Source of the DNA: Pomphorhynchus laevis
Taxonomy: Eukaryota > Acanthocephala > Palaeacanthocephala > Echinorhynchida > Pomphorhynchidae
Length of the DNA: 64,000 nt
Assembly: GCA_012934845.2 (NCBI GenBank)
Contig: WNNJ02002122.1
Span: forward strand, 27,924-91,923
Direction: 5' to 3'
This document shows, piece after piece, positions 43,722 through 53,053 of the stretch. The translations under genes and the position numbers were made by a program. The number at the start of each line of letters is the position of its first letter. Within the stretch, counting starts at the first letter, position 1. Under the pieces are notes generated by a model that did no database searches, was not told the DNA's origin, and saw only the letters and a list, made by a program, of their open reading frames with translations.

Positions 43722-43753
43722 TTAACCTGATTTCGGTACTCCAAATGCTCGTC
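43722..43753 (-). repeat. Second partial copy of the OTUD3-like segment
   Basis: The minus strand encodes DEHLEYRNQV, nearly the same as NEHLEYRN-stop-V in the main copy (43409-43438); about 24 of 28 bases match. Similarity stops right after CAGGT. Penelope-like sequence begins at about 43754. It keeps the CAG codon where the main copy has TAG. Confidence 0.65.
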
Positions 43754-43972
43754 GTATATGAACAATTAGAAATATTAAAACAACTTTTAAGTGATAATAA
43801 GCCAAAAGATCTTTATGTAAATATAAGACGTTTTTCTAAAAATATCATTTGTTCAATAAATCTAAGATTAATTAGCGATTATGATAGGTTAAGTTGTATA
43901 ATAGACAGTTATTGTTATAAAAAATACTATAGTCAGAATGTTTGGCTTTTAGTCTGGTCGAAATTTACCTGA
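43754..43972 (+). pseudogene. Copy C N-terminal coding piece
   Basis: Reads EQLEILKQLLSDNKPKDLYV, IRRFSKNIICSINLRLISDY, DRLSCIIDSYC and is open to a stop at 43972. The same segment occurs in copies B (38526) and D (45483). Basic and Ile/Asn-rich; no known domain recognised. After YYSQNV it changes to unrelated text leading into the RT piece, consistent with an internal deletion. Confidence 0.5.
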
Positions 43973-44026
43973 AGTTCAGAGCATTTTTGTTTCCCACATT
44001 ATAATAGTAGCCCAATTATAGCTGAC

Positions 44027-44581
44027 TTGTTTTTAAGCTTTATAGAATATGAATTTGTTCATAACTGTGTAAAAACTAAATCTAAACAATATAAATATAT
44101 GAAATATATGTTTCGATACATTGATGATATATGTGTATTTAATTCTAATAATTTTTATTCAATTAGTGAGCACATTTATCCAGAAAGCCTTATTCTTAAC
44201 AAAACCAATATTAATGATAAAGAATGTGTATATCTAGATATGAACATTAAATTAACATTAACTAAAACTACTATTAATTTATATCGTAAAGATAACATAT
44301 TTAAATTTACAAGAAACATATTTTTGCATGAGCATTCATGCATACCATATAATATAAAATATAATACATTAAATAATGAAATTTTAAGAATTGCAACAAT
44401 ATGTAATGATATTGGCTTTCTTCAAAATCATTTAAATAATTTAATAGATACATATTTTAAGCTAGGTTACTATAAAAATAACATCAAGCAGAAAATAGTA
44501 AAATATATAAATCAACATAATAATATAAAGAATAAATTTAAACTCTTAAGTGGCAAATTTTTATGGATGGATAATAAATAA
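44027..44581 (+). CDS. YIDD-type reverse transcriptase, C-terminal half (copy C)
   Basis: Open for 184 codons. The active site is FRYIDDICVFN, followed by ISEHIYPESLILNKTNIND, VYLDMNIKLTLTKTTINLY and a C-terminal NIKYNTLNNEILRIATICND, GFLQNHLNNLIDTYFKLGYY, LSGKFLWMDNK. The RYIDD...P..L.L..T......YLD pattern is that of Penelope-like and related endonuclease-poor RTs. It polymerises cDNA; the fingers are missing upstream, so this copy is not functional. Three further copies of the C-terminal part occur in the window (33.4, 44.3 and 53.1 kb). Confidence 0.7.
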   Translation: MFLSFIEYEFVHNCVKTKSKQYKYMKYMFRYIDDICVFNSNNFYSISEHIYPESLILNKTNINDKECVYLDMNIKLTLTKTTINLYRKDNIFKFTRNIFLHEHSCIPYNIKYNTLNNEILRIATICNDIGFLQNHLNNLIDTYFKLGYYKNNIKQKIVKYINQHNNIKNKFKLLSGKFLWMDNK

Positions 44582-44589
44582 TATACTTT

Positions 44590-44740
44590 GCATTAGAATA
44601 AGATACTAGATAGTTATTTCAGAGGAAATACATCATTAGCATGTATTTAGCCCCGCTGCTATGTTGGATAGAGGAGTTAGGGGCCGAAACCTGATAGCAT
44701 AGCAGTTCCTCCTGATGACCTCTAATTCTTATTCTGATAC
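44590..44740 (+). other. Structured 3' region of family P (copy C)
   Basis: Long outer stem GCATTAGAATAAGA / TCTTATTCTGATAC, inner pairing AGAGG / CCTCT, a hairpin AAATACAT-CATTAGC-ATGTATTT and a second hairpin GCTGCTATG ... CATAGCAGT. The unpaired parts include GGAAAT and CTGATGA. The same fold can be drawn for 33388-33239 and 53328-53468. See the finding on hammerhead-like boxes. Confidence 0.65.
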
Positions 44741-44968
44741 AACGTCTGTTATTTATTAGTCAATTCATAAAAATGACGTTTATTTTAAAGTATATTTTTT
44801 ATTTTTTATTTTTATTTTTATTTTTTAACTTAATTTAAATTATAGAAAATCTAAAAACAATTATTAATTTTATTATTTAATTATTAAATTTTGATTTAGC
44901 ATTATTATGTTTTGTTTATTTTATAATTATATAACAATACGTAGACTCAGTTTGCTGATTTAATTATG

Positions 44969-45394
44969 TCTCAGAATTTGGCTGCAATACTTATTTTCAA
45001 AACGATAAAAACTCAAATTACCAGATTTGCTAAAAATAATTATTTAACGAGGCAAAGATATTTTGGCATGCAAAACAAATATTAGCACATCTAAATTATA
45101 TATTCTGTATTTTCAATGATCTAACGTTACCCAGATTTAATAATGATTACACAATTAAGATGCAATCCTCGTTATTTAAATGATCTAACTTTGCGATTAT
45201 TTTATGAAAATGCAATTTTAGTGATTTTATCGAATAAGCTGTGGTGAAAGAAGCTTCTTCCGACCACTGTAGAAATACTGAACTTATCATGTCTATTACC
45301 CAGTTCATAGTGAAAATGCAATCCTCGTTATTCAAAATATAAAAAAAGATAAGTAATAAACGACTATGGAGTAGTATAATACATAATAAACAAC
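44969..45394. other. AT-rich spacer with a short direct repeat
   Basis: No gene. ATGCAATCCTCGTTATTTAA near 45160 recurs as ATGCAATCCTCGTTATTCAA near 45315, enclosing 130 bp that read as a weak minus ORF without similarity to anything I recognise. Confidence 0.45.
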
Positions 45395-46000
45395 TATATT
45401 ATAGTAATTCGGTTAAACGCAAACCAAGAAGTCATGGTGATAAAGGGAATAAAAAAATAGAGTTAAAAATATTAAAAAAGATATGTATCTAAATGAACGA
45501 TTAGAAATATTAAAACAACTTTTAAGTGATAATAAGCTAAAAGATCTTTATGTAAATATAAGAAGTTTTTCCACAGATATCATATGTTCAATAAATCAAA
45601 AATTAATTAACGACTATGATAGGCTAAGTTGTATAATAGACAGTTATTGTAATACAAAATACTATAATCGTACAATAAATGTTAATAAAAAATAAAAAAT
45701 ATACATTAACCATAAACTTCATTAATAAATGAATAGATAACATAAATATAGCCGGACTTTTGAATAATTCTAAAAGTAAAGAAATAAGAGGGTCAGATTT
45801 AAGTAAATATATTCCTAAAATAAGGTATAAACTCCCAGCACTATTAGGAGGAAAAATTTGTGATTATAATAAAGAATTAAAATCAATATGTTACGATAAT
45901 ATTAGAAACGATAATATACCAGTTTTCCAAATGTTGATCTTTTATGTATTTAAGCTTTTACTAATAATCAACTTATCAAAGTAAGCATTTAATTCATTAT
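45395..46000 (+). mobile_element. Penelope-like element, copy D (N-terminal half)
   Basis: Open pieces at 45483-45695 (NERLEILKQLLSDNKLKDLY, YVNIRSFSTDIICSINQKLI) and 45760-45984 (NNSKSKEIRGSDLSKYIPKI, RYKLPALLGGKICDYNKELK). A stop separates them. It supplies the region between the N-terminal piece and the RT that copy C has lost. The 3' half is absent. Confidence 0.6.
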
Positions 46001-46074
46001 ATAACGAATTATAAATTTTATTTCTATTAGACATAGTTGCGTGCAAGTCTTTGATTAGATTGTTGTATCGATCA

Positions 46075-46600
46075 CTCATTATAGACTTGCGAAAATGTTT
46101 GAAACGTTTTTATTGGAGCTTTCGACCAAACAGTCCTTGTCAACAGATTAAAAAAAATCAAACAGAATTAAAATGACAGTACAGAGATACAAGTTTTATA
46201 CTAGGAATACCACGGAAGAAGTCCATTCGTTTACGTGATACCGTCCACAATTTCATGCGATACTGGTAAACGTAGTGACCAGTTAGACTTATTTCCGGCC
46301 ATCGGATTCGCTTCGGAATTTATTAAAATTGATTCTTTTATAAGACGACGTTGCAAGTTGTTTTCAACACAGATAATGTTAGCTTTTCCAAAGTCAATCC
46401 CATGATCGGTCGATAGGACGTGGTTGACAATGGCAGACGAGGAGTCACCCCGTTTTAGCGCATATCGATGTTGATAAATGCGCTTGGAGAATGTTTGTCG
46501 GCTTTGTCCTACATAACCCGCGTCATTTACTTTATCAAAATTAGGACTTTTGAAAATTGCATTATGTTTGTATAATGTTTCTAATATAACCATTACATAT
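46075..46600 (-). mobile_element. Penelope-like 3' end with GIY-YIG endonuclease
   Basis: Minus-strand fragment of a GIY-YIG Penelope-like element: endonuclease C-terminus plus 3' UTR with TGGTCGAAAGCTCCAATAAA (near 46125), a typical end motif of such elements. It lies in opposite orientation to copy D and may belong to another family. Confidence 0.65.
46231..46593 (-). pseudogene. GIY-YIG endonuclease (Penelope-like, C-terminal domain)
   Basis: Reads NDAGYVGQSRQTFSKRIYQH, RYALKRGDSSSAIVNHVLST, DHGIDFGKANIICVENNLQR, RLIKESILINSEANPMAGNK and ends HEIVDGIT-stop. The YVGQ...R...H pattern, conserved Arg and the downstream Glu (KESILI) are GIY-YIG hallmarks. The first half (GIY strand and CCHH finger) is missing or degenerate. 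In Penelope-like elements this domain nicks the target for cDNA priming and sits after the RT; here no RT is attached upstream. Confidence 0.75.
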
Positions 46601-46697
46601 TGATTTCAATTCTTCATTATAAAAACAAGAAAATTGAGAAAATAAAATCATTTAGAAACTGCATGCGATTGCAAAAGTCTTAATTTGGTATAATAAA

Positions 46698-46770
46698 TGA
46701 ACATATATGTACCCATAATCTATAATTAATTGAAAACAAAGAATTAAGGAAAATTCTATCAACAGGGTAT
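46698..46770. repeat. Direct repeat, left copy
   Basis: ATGAACATATATGTACCCAT to AACAGGGTAT. It matches 46899-46972 and flanks about 130 bp of coding-like sequence. Confidence 0.7.
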
Positions 46771-46898
46771 AAATATCTGTATATTTCAATATGTGTTCGT
46801 CATCATTTTCTACGATATGCCGTACCAATGTATCATTCTCTTTTCTATTTGCCTTGATATCTGCTCGTCTGTTATTTAGCCTTTCACTAGAGATCGGC
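46771..46898 (-). pseudogene. Possible second GIY-YIG remnant
   Basis: The minus strand reads ISSERLNNRRADIKANRKEN, DTLVRHIVENDDEHILKYTD. The R...DI....N..LVRH......H pattern resembles the middle of GIY-YIG domains of Penelope-like elements, but the YVG box is missing. It is enclosed by a 73-bp direct repeat. The call is weak. Confidence 0.3.
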
Positions 46899-46972
46899 AT
46901 GAACATATATGTACCCATAATATATAATTAATTGAAAATTGTGAATTAAGAAAGCTGCTATCAAAAGGGTAT
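46899..46972. repeat. Direct repeat, right copy
   Basis: ATGAACATATATGTACCCAT to AAAAGGGTAT, about 85% identical to 46698-46770. AT-rich sequence without genes follows to 47250. Confidence 0.7.
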
Positions 46973-47250
46973 CCAATTATAGCTGACTTATTTTTAAAAT
47001 AGCTGACTTAACCATAAAATTATACGATTGAATGATCATAATGAGCATTTATTTAAAGTAATCAAATTATAAAGACTAATAACGACTATTACAAGTAACT
47101 TCTTGTCAACGGTCAAGAAATAATATTTTAAAAACATGACGGTATCCCTTTAAATTTCAAAATACGATATTGGATTTTAATGTAAAATTATTTCAACTAA
47201 TTAAATGAAAATTATAAAAAGTTACAAATACGACTTTTTTTTGCTTGTTA

Positions 47251-47498
47251 AATTCCAACTGTTTAAACCAATCAAGCAAAATTAATGTCGTTTGAGTTTG
47301 GATAGCAATCAAATATGGTTTATTTCCACATCGATTAAATCTTAGATAATCGTGTTATTTTATCCCAGTGTTTACAATTTATTCAATCTTCTTGTAAAAC
47401 ACAGAGAAATTAAAAATAAATAGATATTTTATTGACAAAAGCTGCTGAAACTTCAACATTTAACACTTTCCACATTTCAGCGTCATTAAATTCTACAA
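47251..47498. repeat. Diverged direct duplication 1, unit 1
   Basis: From AATTCCAACTGTTTAAACC to CAGCGTCATTAAATTCTACA. It aligns end to end with 47635-47888 with many substitutions and small indels. Non-coding. Confidence 0.65.
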
Positions 47499-47634
47499 CT
47501 TCAACCATGTCATTGCGTTTGCCAAAGTTTGCTGATTTGTTTCATCCAATATATAATTATTTTAATAAGAATCCAGCGTGGATTCTTCTAGGGTAGAAAA
47601 CGCTCCGAAAAAATTAAAGAGTAATTTCTAAACA

Positions 47635-47888
47635 AATTTCAACTGTTTAAACAAATCGAGTAAAATTAATGTCGGTTGATTTGAGATGAAAATAAAAGAT
47701 GATATTTAAGCACATTATCTTTCCAGAAAATTACGGTAGATAATAATATTATCTAACTTCATCAATACTTCACCATTTCCTAGATTCTTAGAGAAACAAC
47801 GTAGAAATTAAAAACTATAAGATAGAATTTTAATTGACATCAACTGCTAGAATGTAACACTTTCATTAAATCAGCTTCGTAAAATCCA
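47635..47888. repeat. Diverged direct duplication 1, unit 2
   Basis: AATTTCAACTGTTTAAACAA, TCGAGTAAAATTAATGTCGG, CAGCTTCGTAAAATCC. Unit spacing is about 385 bp. AT-rich sequence with nothing recognised lies between and after the units. Confidence 0.65.
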
Positions 47889-48059
47889 TAAATTGACAGC
47901 AAGAATGCATTAATTTATGATTTTGCATTTATATTTGAATTGTTGAAAGAAAAAATTTATATAAAAAATAGTGAAAACTGAGAAGAAATGCCGTGTATTA
48001 AAATAAACAGGATGCGAAAATTTTATCGGTTTGTATTTAGGCCTTTGTTGTAAATAAAT

Positions 48060-49690
48060 CTTTATTTTTAAAATTTTCTTTATAATTTGGGAAAATTGAT
48101 AAATGCGTAATAGAAGCAATATAAAAAAAACAATTTTATTTATATTAAAATATATATTACAATATTTTATAACATAATTGTTTATAATTATTTTAAAATT
48201 GTTTTAATATATTAAAACAATAGTTTTAATTTATACTTTTGAAACAAGTTGATTTATTAAAAGCAATATGCATTGTCAAAATATATTGTTATAAAATTAT
48301 ACTTGATATAAAAATTATTAAATGCATAATAAAAAAAGAAGTTTAAATATAAATTTATACTTTAAAAACGAATTATTTAAAGCGAAATGAAATAAATAGA
48401 TTGTATATAAAATTATACTTAAGATAAAAATTATTAAATGCATAATGTTTGTGCATTTAATATTTAAATGCACAAACATTTAATGTATTTTATTAACATA
48501 TTTATTTTACAAACATTCAAATATTTTATTCAATGCACAAACATTTAATGTTTGTGCATTGTGTTTATTAAACTGATAATATTTTTAATATTATCAGTTT
48601 AAGATTTTTAAAATATTAAAATATTTTAATATTTTAATATTTTTAATATTTTTAATATTTTTAATATTTTTAATATTTTTAATATTTTTAATATTTTTAA
48701 TATTTTTAATATTTTTAAAGCAAAATGAAATAAATAGATTGCATATAAAATTATACTTATGAAAAATATAATAAATTCATAAAAAAATAAATAGTTAGAA
48801 TATACATCTTTGCTTTTAAAGCAAACTGATTTATTCGAAGTAAAATGTTTTTTTTGTATATAAAATGATAGATGTGAAAAAATATTAAATGATATTAAAA
48901 AATATATAAATAGTTTGAATAGAAAATTATACTTTTAAACGAACTGATTTATTCAATGCAAAATTAAATAAATAGATTGTATATAAAATTATACTTATGA
49001 AAAATATAATAAATTCATAAAAAAATAGTTTGAATAAAAATTTATACTTTTAAAGAAATTGATCTATTCAAATAACATGAAATAAATATATTTTAAATAA
49101 AATTATACTTGAGATAATTATTAAATGCATAATATTGAATATTATGCATTTAAATTATTAAATGCATAATATTGAAACAAACTGATGTATTTAATGGAAA
49201 ATGAAATAAAGGTTTGAATATAAAATTATACTTGTGAAAAAATATTTAATGCATAACAAAAAAGAAGTTTAAATATAAATTTATACTTTAAAAACGAATT
49301 ATTCAAAGCAATATGGAATAAATATATTGTATATAAAATTATACTTGAAAATTTATACATTTGAAGCAAATTGATTTATTCAGAGCAAAATAAAATAAAT
49401 ATATTGTATATAAAATTATACTTATGAAAAAAATATATTAAATGCATAATAAAAAAGTTTGAATATGCGTATATACGTTTAAAAAATGATTTATTAAAAG
49501 CAATATTAAATATATTGTATATAAAATTATACATGAGATAAAAATTATTTAATGCTTAATAAAAAATAGTTTAGATATAAATTTATAATTTTGAAACAAT
49601 TTTATTTATAATGTCCAAAAGGAAATAGATAGTTTGTATATTAAATTATACTTAAGATAAAAACTATTAAAAACTATTAAACTATACAAA
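48060..49690. repeat. AT-rich satellite-like array, unit about 110-130 bp
   Basis: Phrases (T)ATATAAAATTATACTT, AAATGCATAATAAAAAA, GTTTGAATATAAATTTATAC and GATTTATTCAAAGCAAAATG recur in that order about a dozen times with small gaps. Monomers have diverged. Several perfect palindromes lie inside (48435-48480, about 48531-48561, 48570-48602, about 49110-49140). No ORF. Confidence 0.75.
48630..48717. repeat. 9-bp microsatellite (TTTTTAATA)n
   Basis: About nine uninterrupted units of TTTTTAATA, inside the satellite-like array. Confidence 0.9.
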
Positions 49691-49943
49691 TTTATATTTT
49701 TAAAGTAAATAAACACAATTACAAAATAATTAATAGCATTTTAATTAATTTTTGGCATTAGTCTACAAGTTGTTTAGTATTATATTAAATTCCAAAATCT
49801 CTCTCATAAATTAGTTTGTTTTACAAAATAATCTTCAATTGACAAAAAAATCAGAGTTTTCTTAAAAGTATCGACGATATTGTTTGCAATATCAAAATTG
49901 TTTTCGTAAATATATGATATTATTCGCAAGTAGCGCTAGTGTC

Positions 49944-50080
49944 ATAAGGCCGCTAGGTGCCAGTCTATTAAGTATTAAACTGGCACATATTGCCAATTAG
50001 CCTCTTTGTAAAGCGGTCTAGGCAACGTATGTTCGACATTTGTCGATGAACGGTTAAATATTTGCCCGGCTTGCATCAGC
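49944..50080 (+). repeat. Left arm of a 5.5-kb-spaced inverted repeat
   Basis: GGCCGCTAGGTGCCAGT, CTGGCACATATTGCCAATTA, GCCTCTTTGTAAAGCGGTCT, AACGTATGTTCGACATTTGT, TTGCCCGGCTTGCATCAGC. It matches the reverse complement of 55336-55470 at roughly three positions in four. It is GC-richer than the surroundings. Confidence 0.75.
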
Positions 50081-50108
50081 CGTAGGAATTGATGCAATTT
50101 GGCAAATT

Positions 50109-50378
50109 TCGATTACTCCAACGACGAATTAGACAATGGACGAAAAGGCGGAAGAGAGTCACGGAGGCCTGTTTCCTTACAGTAGTGATGATAGATCGTC
50201 ATATAATATTGAGAACGGAAGATAGCCGAACAAACAAAATACCCAGATGACTCCAACGGCAGAATGGACAATGGACGAAAATACGGCAGAGAGTCTCAGA
50301 TATCTGTTTCCTTACAGTAGCGATGTTGAATCATTAAAGGATATCGGGAACGGGATATAGCCGTACAAACGCACCAAG
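50109..50378 (+). repeat. Two 135-bp units, each with a 29-codon ORF
   Basis: Each unit holds an ATG-to-TAG frame of exactly 29 codons: 50136-50225 (MDEKAEESHGGLFPYSSDD...) and 50271-50360 (MDENTAESLRYLFPYSSDV...). 69 of 90 bases and 16 of 29 residues agree, with no indel. Shared core LFPYSSD. It could be part of the N-terminal coding region of the RTE LINE just downstream, or a chance frame in a tandem duplication. I do not recognise the peptide. Confidence 0.5.
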
Positions 50379-50454
50379 ACAATGAAAATGACAAGCAACA
50401 AATTTACAAAATATAAATTAAATGCGAAGAACAATGGTCAACTTACCACTGACC

Positions 50455-51735
50455 GGATGAGTTTCCATTGTCGGGTGGCGTGTGACCAGGCAGTTGTACG
50501 GAAACAGCGAAAGAGGCATCAACATCCGAAACGGAGGAGCCTTAATGAAGGAACGTAAAATGTCATCGCGCTGGCGGGGAAGGAACCATAATTAGTTGGA
50601 GAGATGGTTCGCTTCGGTCTTGAAATAGTCGGAGTGACTTCTCTTCACTATTCTGGAACTAGAAAAAAACTTTTGGATCAAGGTTGGACCTTGAACTATT
50701 CGGGAGTTACCAATGGAAAACGACGATAAGCGGGTGTAGTGATATTACAAGTCCCCGGTTTGGTTCGTGGTAGATAGGTTTAACAGAATAGATATAGACA
50801 AGCCTGGTAAACCCGAACGTTTTGTGAGGGCACGCTGGGAGCGTTTAGCAGATGTTTCTGTCAAAGAACATTTTTTGGCTACATCCGGGAGAACATATCT
50901 CGGTTGCCAGAAGAGGTGAAGAGCATTTATCAGGAATGGGAGATGTTCAGATCCTCGTTTGCCTAAGCAACTGTAAAAAGTTGTTGCTCGATGGCATTAG
51001 GTGCTTGTCGTGGCGGAAATACTAGAACTGCTTGGTAGACACCAACAATTAGAGATTTTGTCCAACAGAAGAAGCTTGAATATAAGGCAACTTTGTCAGA
51101 TAAATTAGTGGAAGCTGTAGACAAGTACCGAAAAGCAAAGAGAGCTTTAGCTCGAGCAATTACTGAAGCGAAGAAGGCGGCTTGGAGAGCACTTATAACT
51201 TGATTATAGGTCAATTTCGAAGATGTTCTGGAAGACGATCAGGAACCTTCGTGTTGGAAAGCAGAAACCTTCTCAAACTTTTTATGACAAGAGAGGATCT
51301 ATGCTGACTGACATTGAAGAAATTCTTGATGTTGGAAAGAGCATTTTAGGAGTCTCCTTAATCCGATGGAAATGCCTTCTCTTGTAGAAGTAGATCCTAT
51401 AGAATCAATAGAAGAGCTCTTCTTTTTAAAAGAGGTTATTGCTGTTGTTTAAATCCTTCGTAATGGCAAATATTCTGGAGTAGACGAAATTCGACCTGAA
51501 ACTTTGAAGGCACTTGACGTTGTTGGCGTCAAGTGACTAACACGGATCTTCAATGTTACATGGAAGTCGGGCAATGTACCTAGTAAGTGTCAAAATGGGG
51601 TGGTGATACCGATCTTTAAGAAAGGTAACCGAATAGTGTGTTCCAATTATCGGGGCATCACTCTTCTTGGCAAAACTCGTAAGTTATTTGCTAGAATTCT
51701 TGAGATAAGGATACTGCTTATAGTTTAAGGACAGT
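50455..51735 (+). pseudogene. RTE/Rex3-type LINE, degenerate APE endonuclease and RT N-terminus
   Basis: Plus-strand readings in order: NVIALAGKEP, LVGEMVRFGLEIVGVTSLHY, LLDQGWTLNYSGVTNGKRR (APE endonuclease); then, after a deletion of the central endonuclease, DKPGKPERFVRARWERLADV, GACRGGNTRTAW, TIRDFVQQKKLEYKATLSDK, YRKAKRALARAITEAKKAAW; then ILRNGKYSGVDEIRPETLKA, LDVVGVK, GVVIPIFKKGNRIVCSNYRG, ITLLGKTRKLFARILE (RT fingers). The order and text are those of Rex3-like RTE elements. Many stops and frame changes; the RT active site and 3' end are lost. Confidence 0.75.
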
Positions 51736-53026
51736 TGTAGCAATGCCTGGAGTTAATTGATTCGTGCACTGCCTCCACAACCCGACACATTGACCGGAAA
51801 AATGTTGACTGGTTGACAGAAAAAATCTTGTATATTATTTGTTTTTTATTCTTGTCAAGAAATTGTTGTTCTTGGTAGCGCGTCATTTCAAAGAATTAAC
51901 CACAAGATCATCTAAATTGCAAAAGTTTTATTTTAAAGTATTTGTCAGCCAATTTTTTCTTGCAAACGCAACTTCGAACTTTACTGCATTTTGAAATCAA
52001 AATCAATGGTTTTATTTTTTCAAACGTTTTAGGAAATTATAAAATCAAGAGAAAATATTTTCTAAGAAGTAAATTAAAAGTAAATTAAATATAAATTAAA
52101 AGTAAATTTTTTAAAATGATAAACAAAAATAAATGATTACAACAAGTTTCAATTGATTACATTACAACTGTTTGAACAATTAAAGTTTATTTAATAATTA
52201 ATAATTTAATAATTAAAGTTTATTTCGGAAAGGAAGATCTGAAAGAATCTAGATAAAGCAAAGTCAGATGATTTTTTAATGTTTAAAAAAGATAAAATCA
52301 TCGTAAATCTTTACTAGCAATGCATTAAGAGTAACCATTTGCATTTATTACACACAAATGGAAATAAAATTTTGAAAATAAAAAGACATTTTAGCGATGT
52401 ACTTATTTACGTTACGAAAGTGCCAGAAGCTCTTATTGATAGATTGATCGATATAATCATTATCTAACGATTAAAATATAATCAATTAATCATTTAATTT
52501 TTTATTAATTCAATTATTAATTTAATAATTAATTTAATTATTAGTTTTTAGTTTTTTGTTAAAAAGAAAAAAGTAAAAACCAACAAACGAGACATTTAAA
52601 ATTCATTTAAAATAAAAGAACTTGTCCACAGTAGAATTTTTCATTTGGTGCTCTTTGGAAAGATGACAATAGAATGTCGCGTTTTAATGCAACAAATGAT
52701 TTTTTTTAATTTAAAAGTTTAGTTTACAATTTTTAGCAAAAATATAATTGATTAAGTCAATCTTATATGCGATAAATAACGTCGTGAAATTCGAATCAAT
52801 TGTTTTTGCTATCATGCAAAAACGATCATTTCCTGTTTAATTCCTGATTATAGCAAATTCAATACAGTACCTTTTATTTCATAAGCATTTCATAAACGTT
52901 TCTAAAACACTGAAATCGCTGCATGAAGTCGGTATATCCTTATGCTTCCACTCTCGCACTTAAAACGCCACATGATTTACCTTGACAGTGACGATCAAGC
53001 ATCAAATAGTGATATACCCAGGCCAT
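51736..53026. other. AT-rich non-coding stretch
   Basis: No gene recognised. It contains A/T-only runs and short repeats such as TAATAATTAAAGTTTATTT (twice near 52180-52225). Confidence 0.5.
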
Positions 53027-53053
53027 TTAGAATATGTTTTACTTAATTGAATT
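53027..53053. repeat. 27-bp target-site duplication, left
   Basis: TTAGAATATGTTTTACTTAA followed by TTGAATT, identical to 53562-53588. Confidence 0.85.

Larger units (their letters stand above)
43754..44968 (+). mobile_element. Penelope-like element, copy C (internally deleted)
   Basis: Plus strand: N-terminal coding piece (to about 43972), a jump to the RT, the structured 3' region (44590-44740), an AT-rich 3' UTR and the common terminus TACGTAGACTCAGTTTGCTG at 44939-44958. The middle of the gene is missing compared with the sum of copies B, C and D. Confidence 0.7.

Noticed and set aside
43409-43757. An intron boundary in the OTUD3-like gene at CAG|GT
   Set aside because: In the main copy the codons after this point (VTSYI) align with the OTU domain, so the sequence is coding there; the match break in the upstream copy is more simply a duplication end.
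48060-49690. A CRISPR-like array
   Set aside because: Repeats are diverged, AT-only and tandem without unique spacers, and the sequence is eukaryotic.
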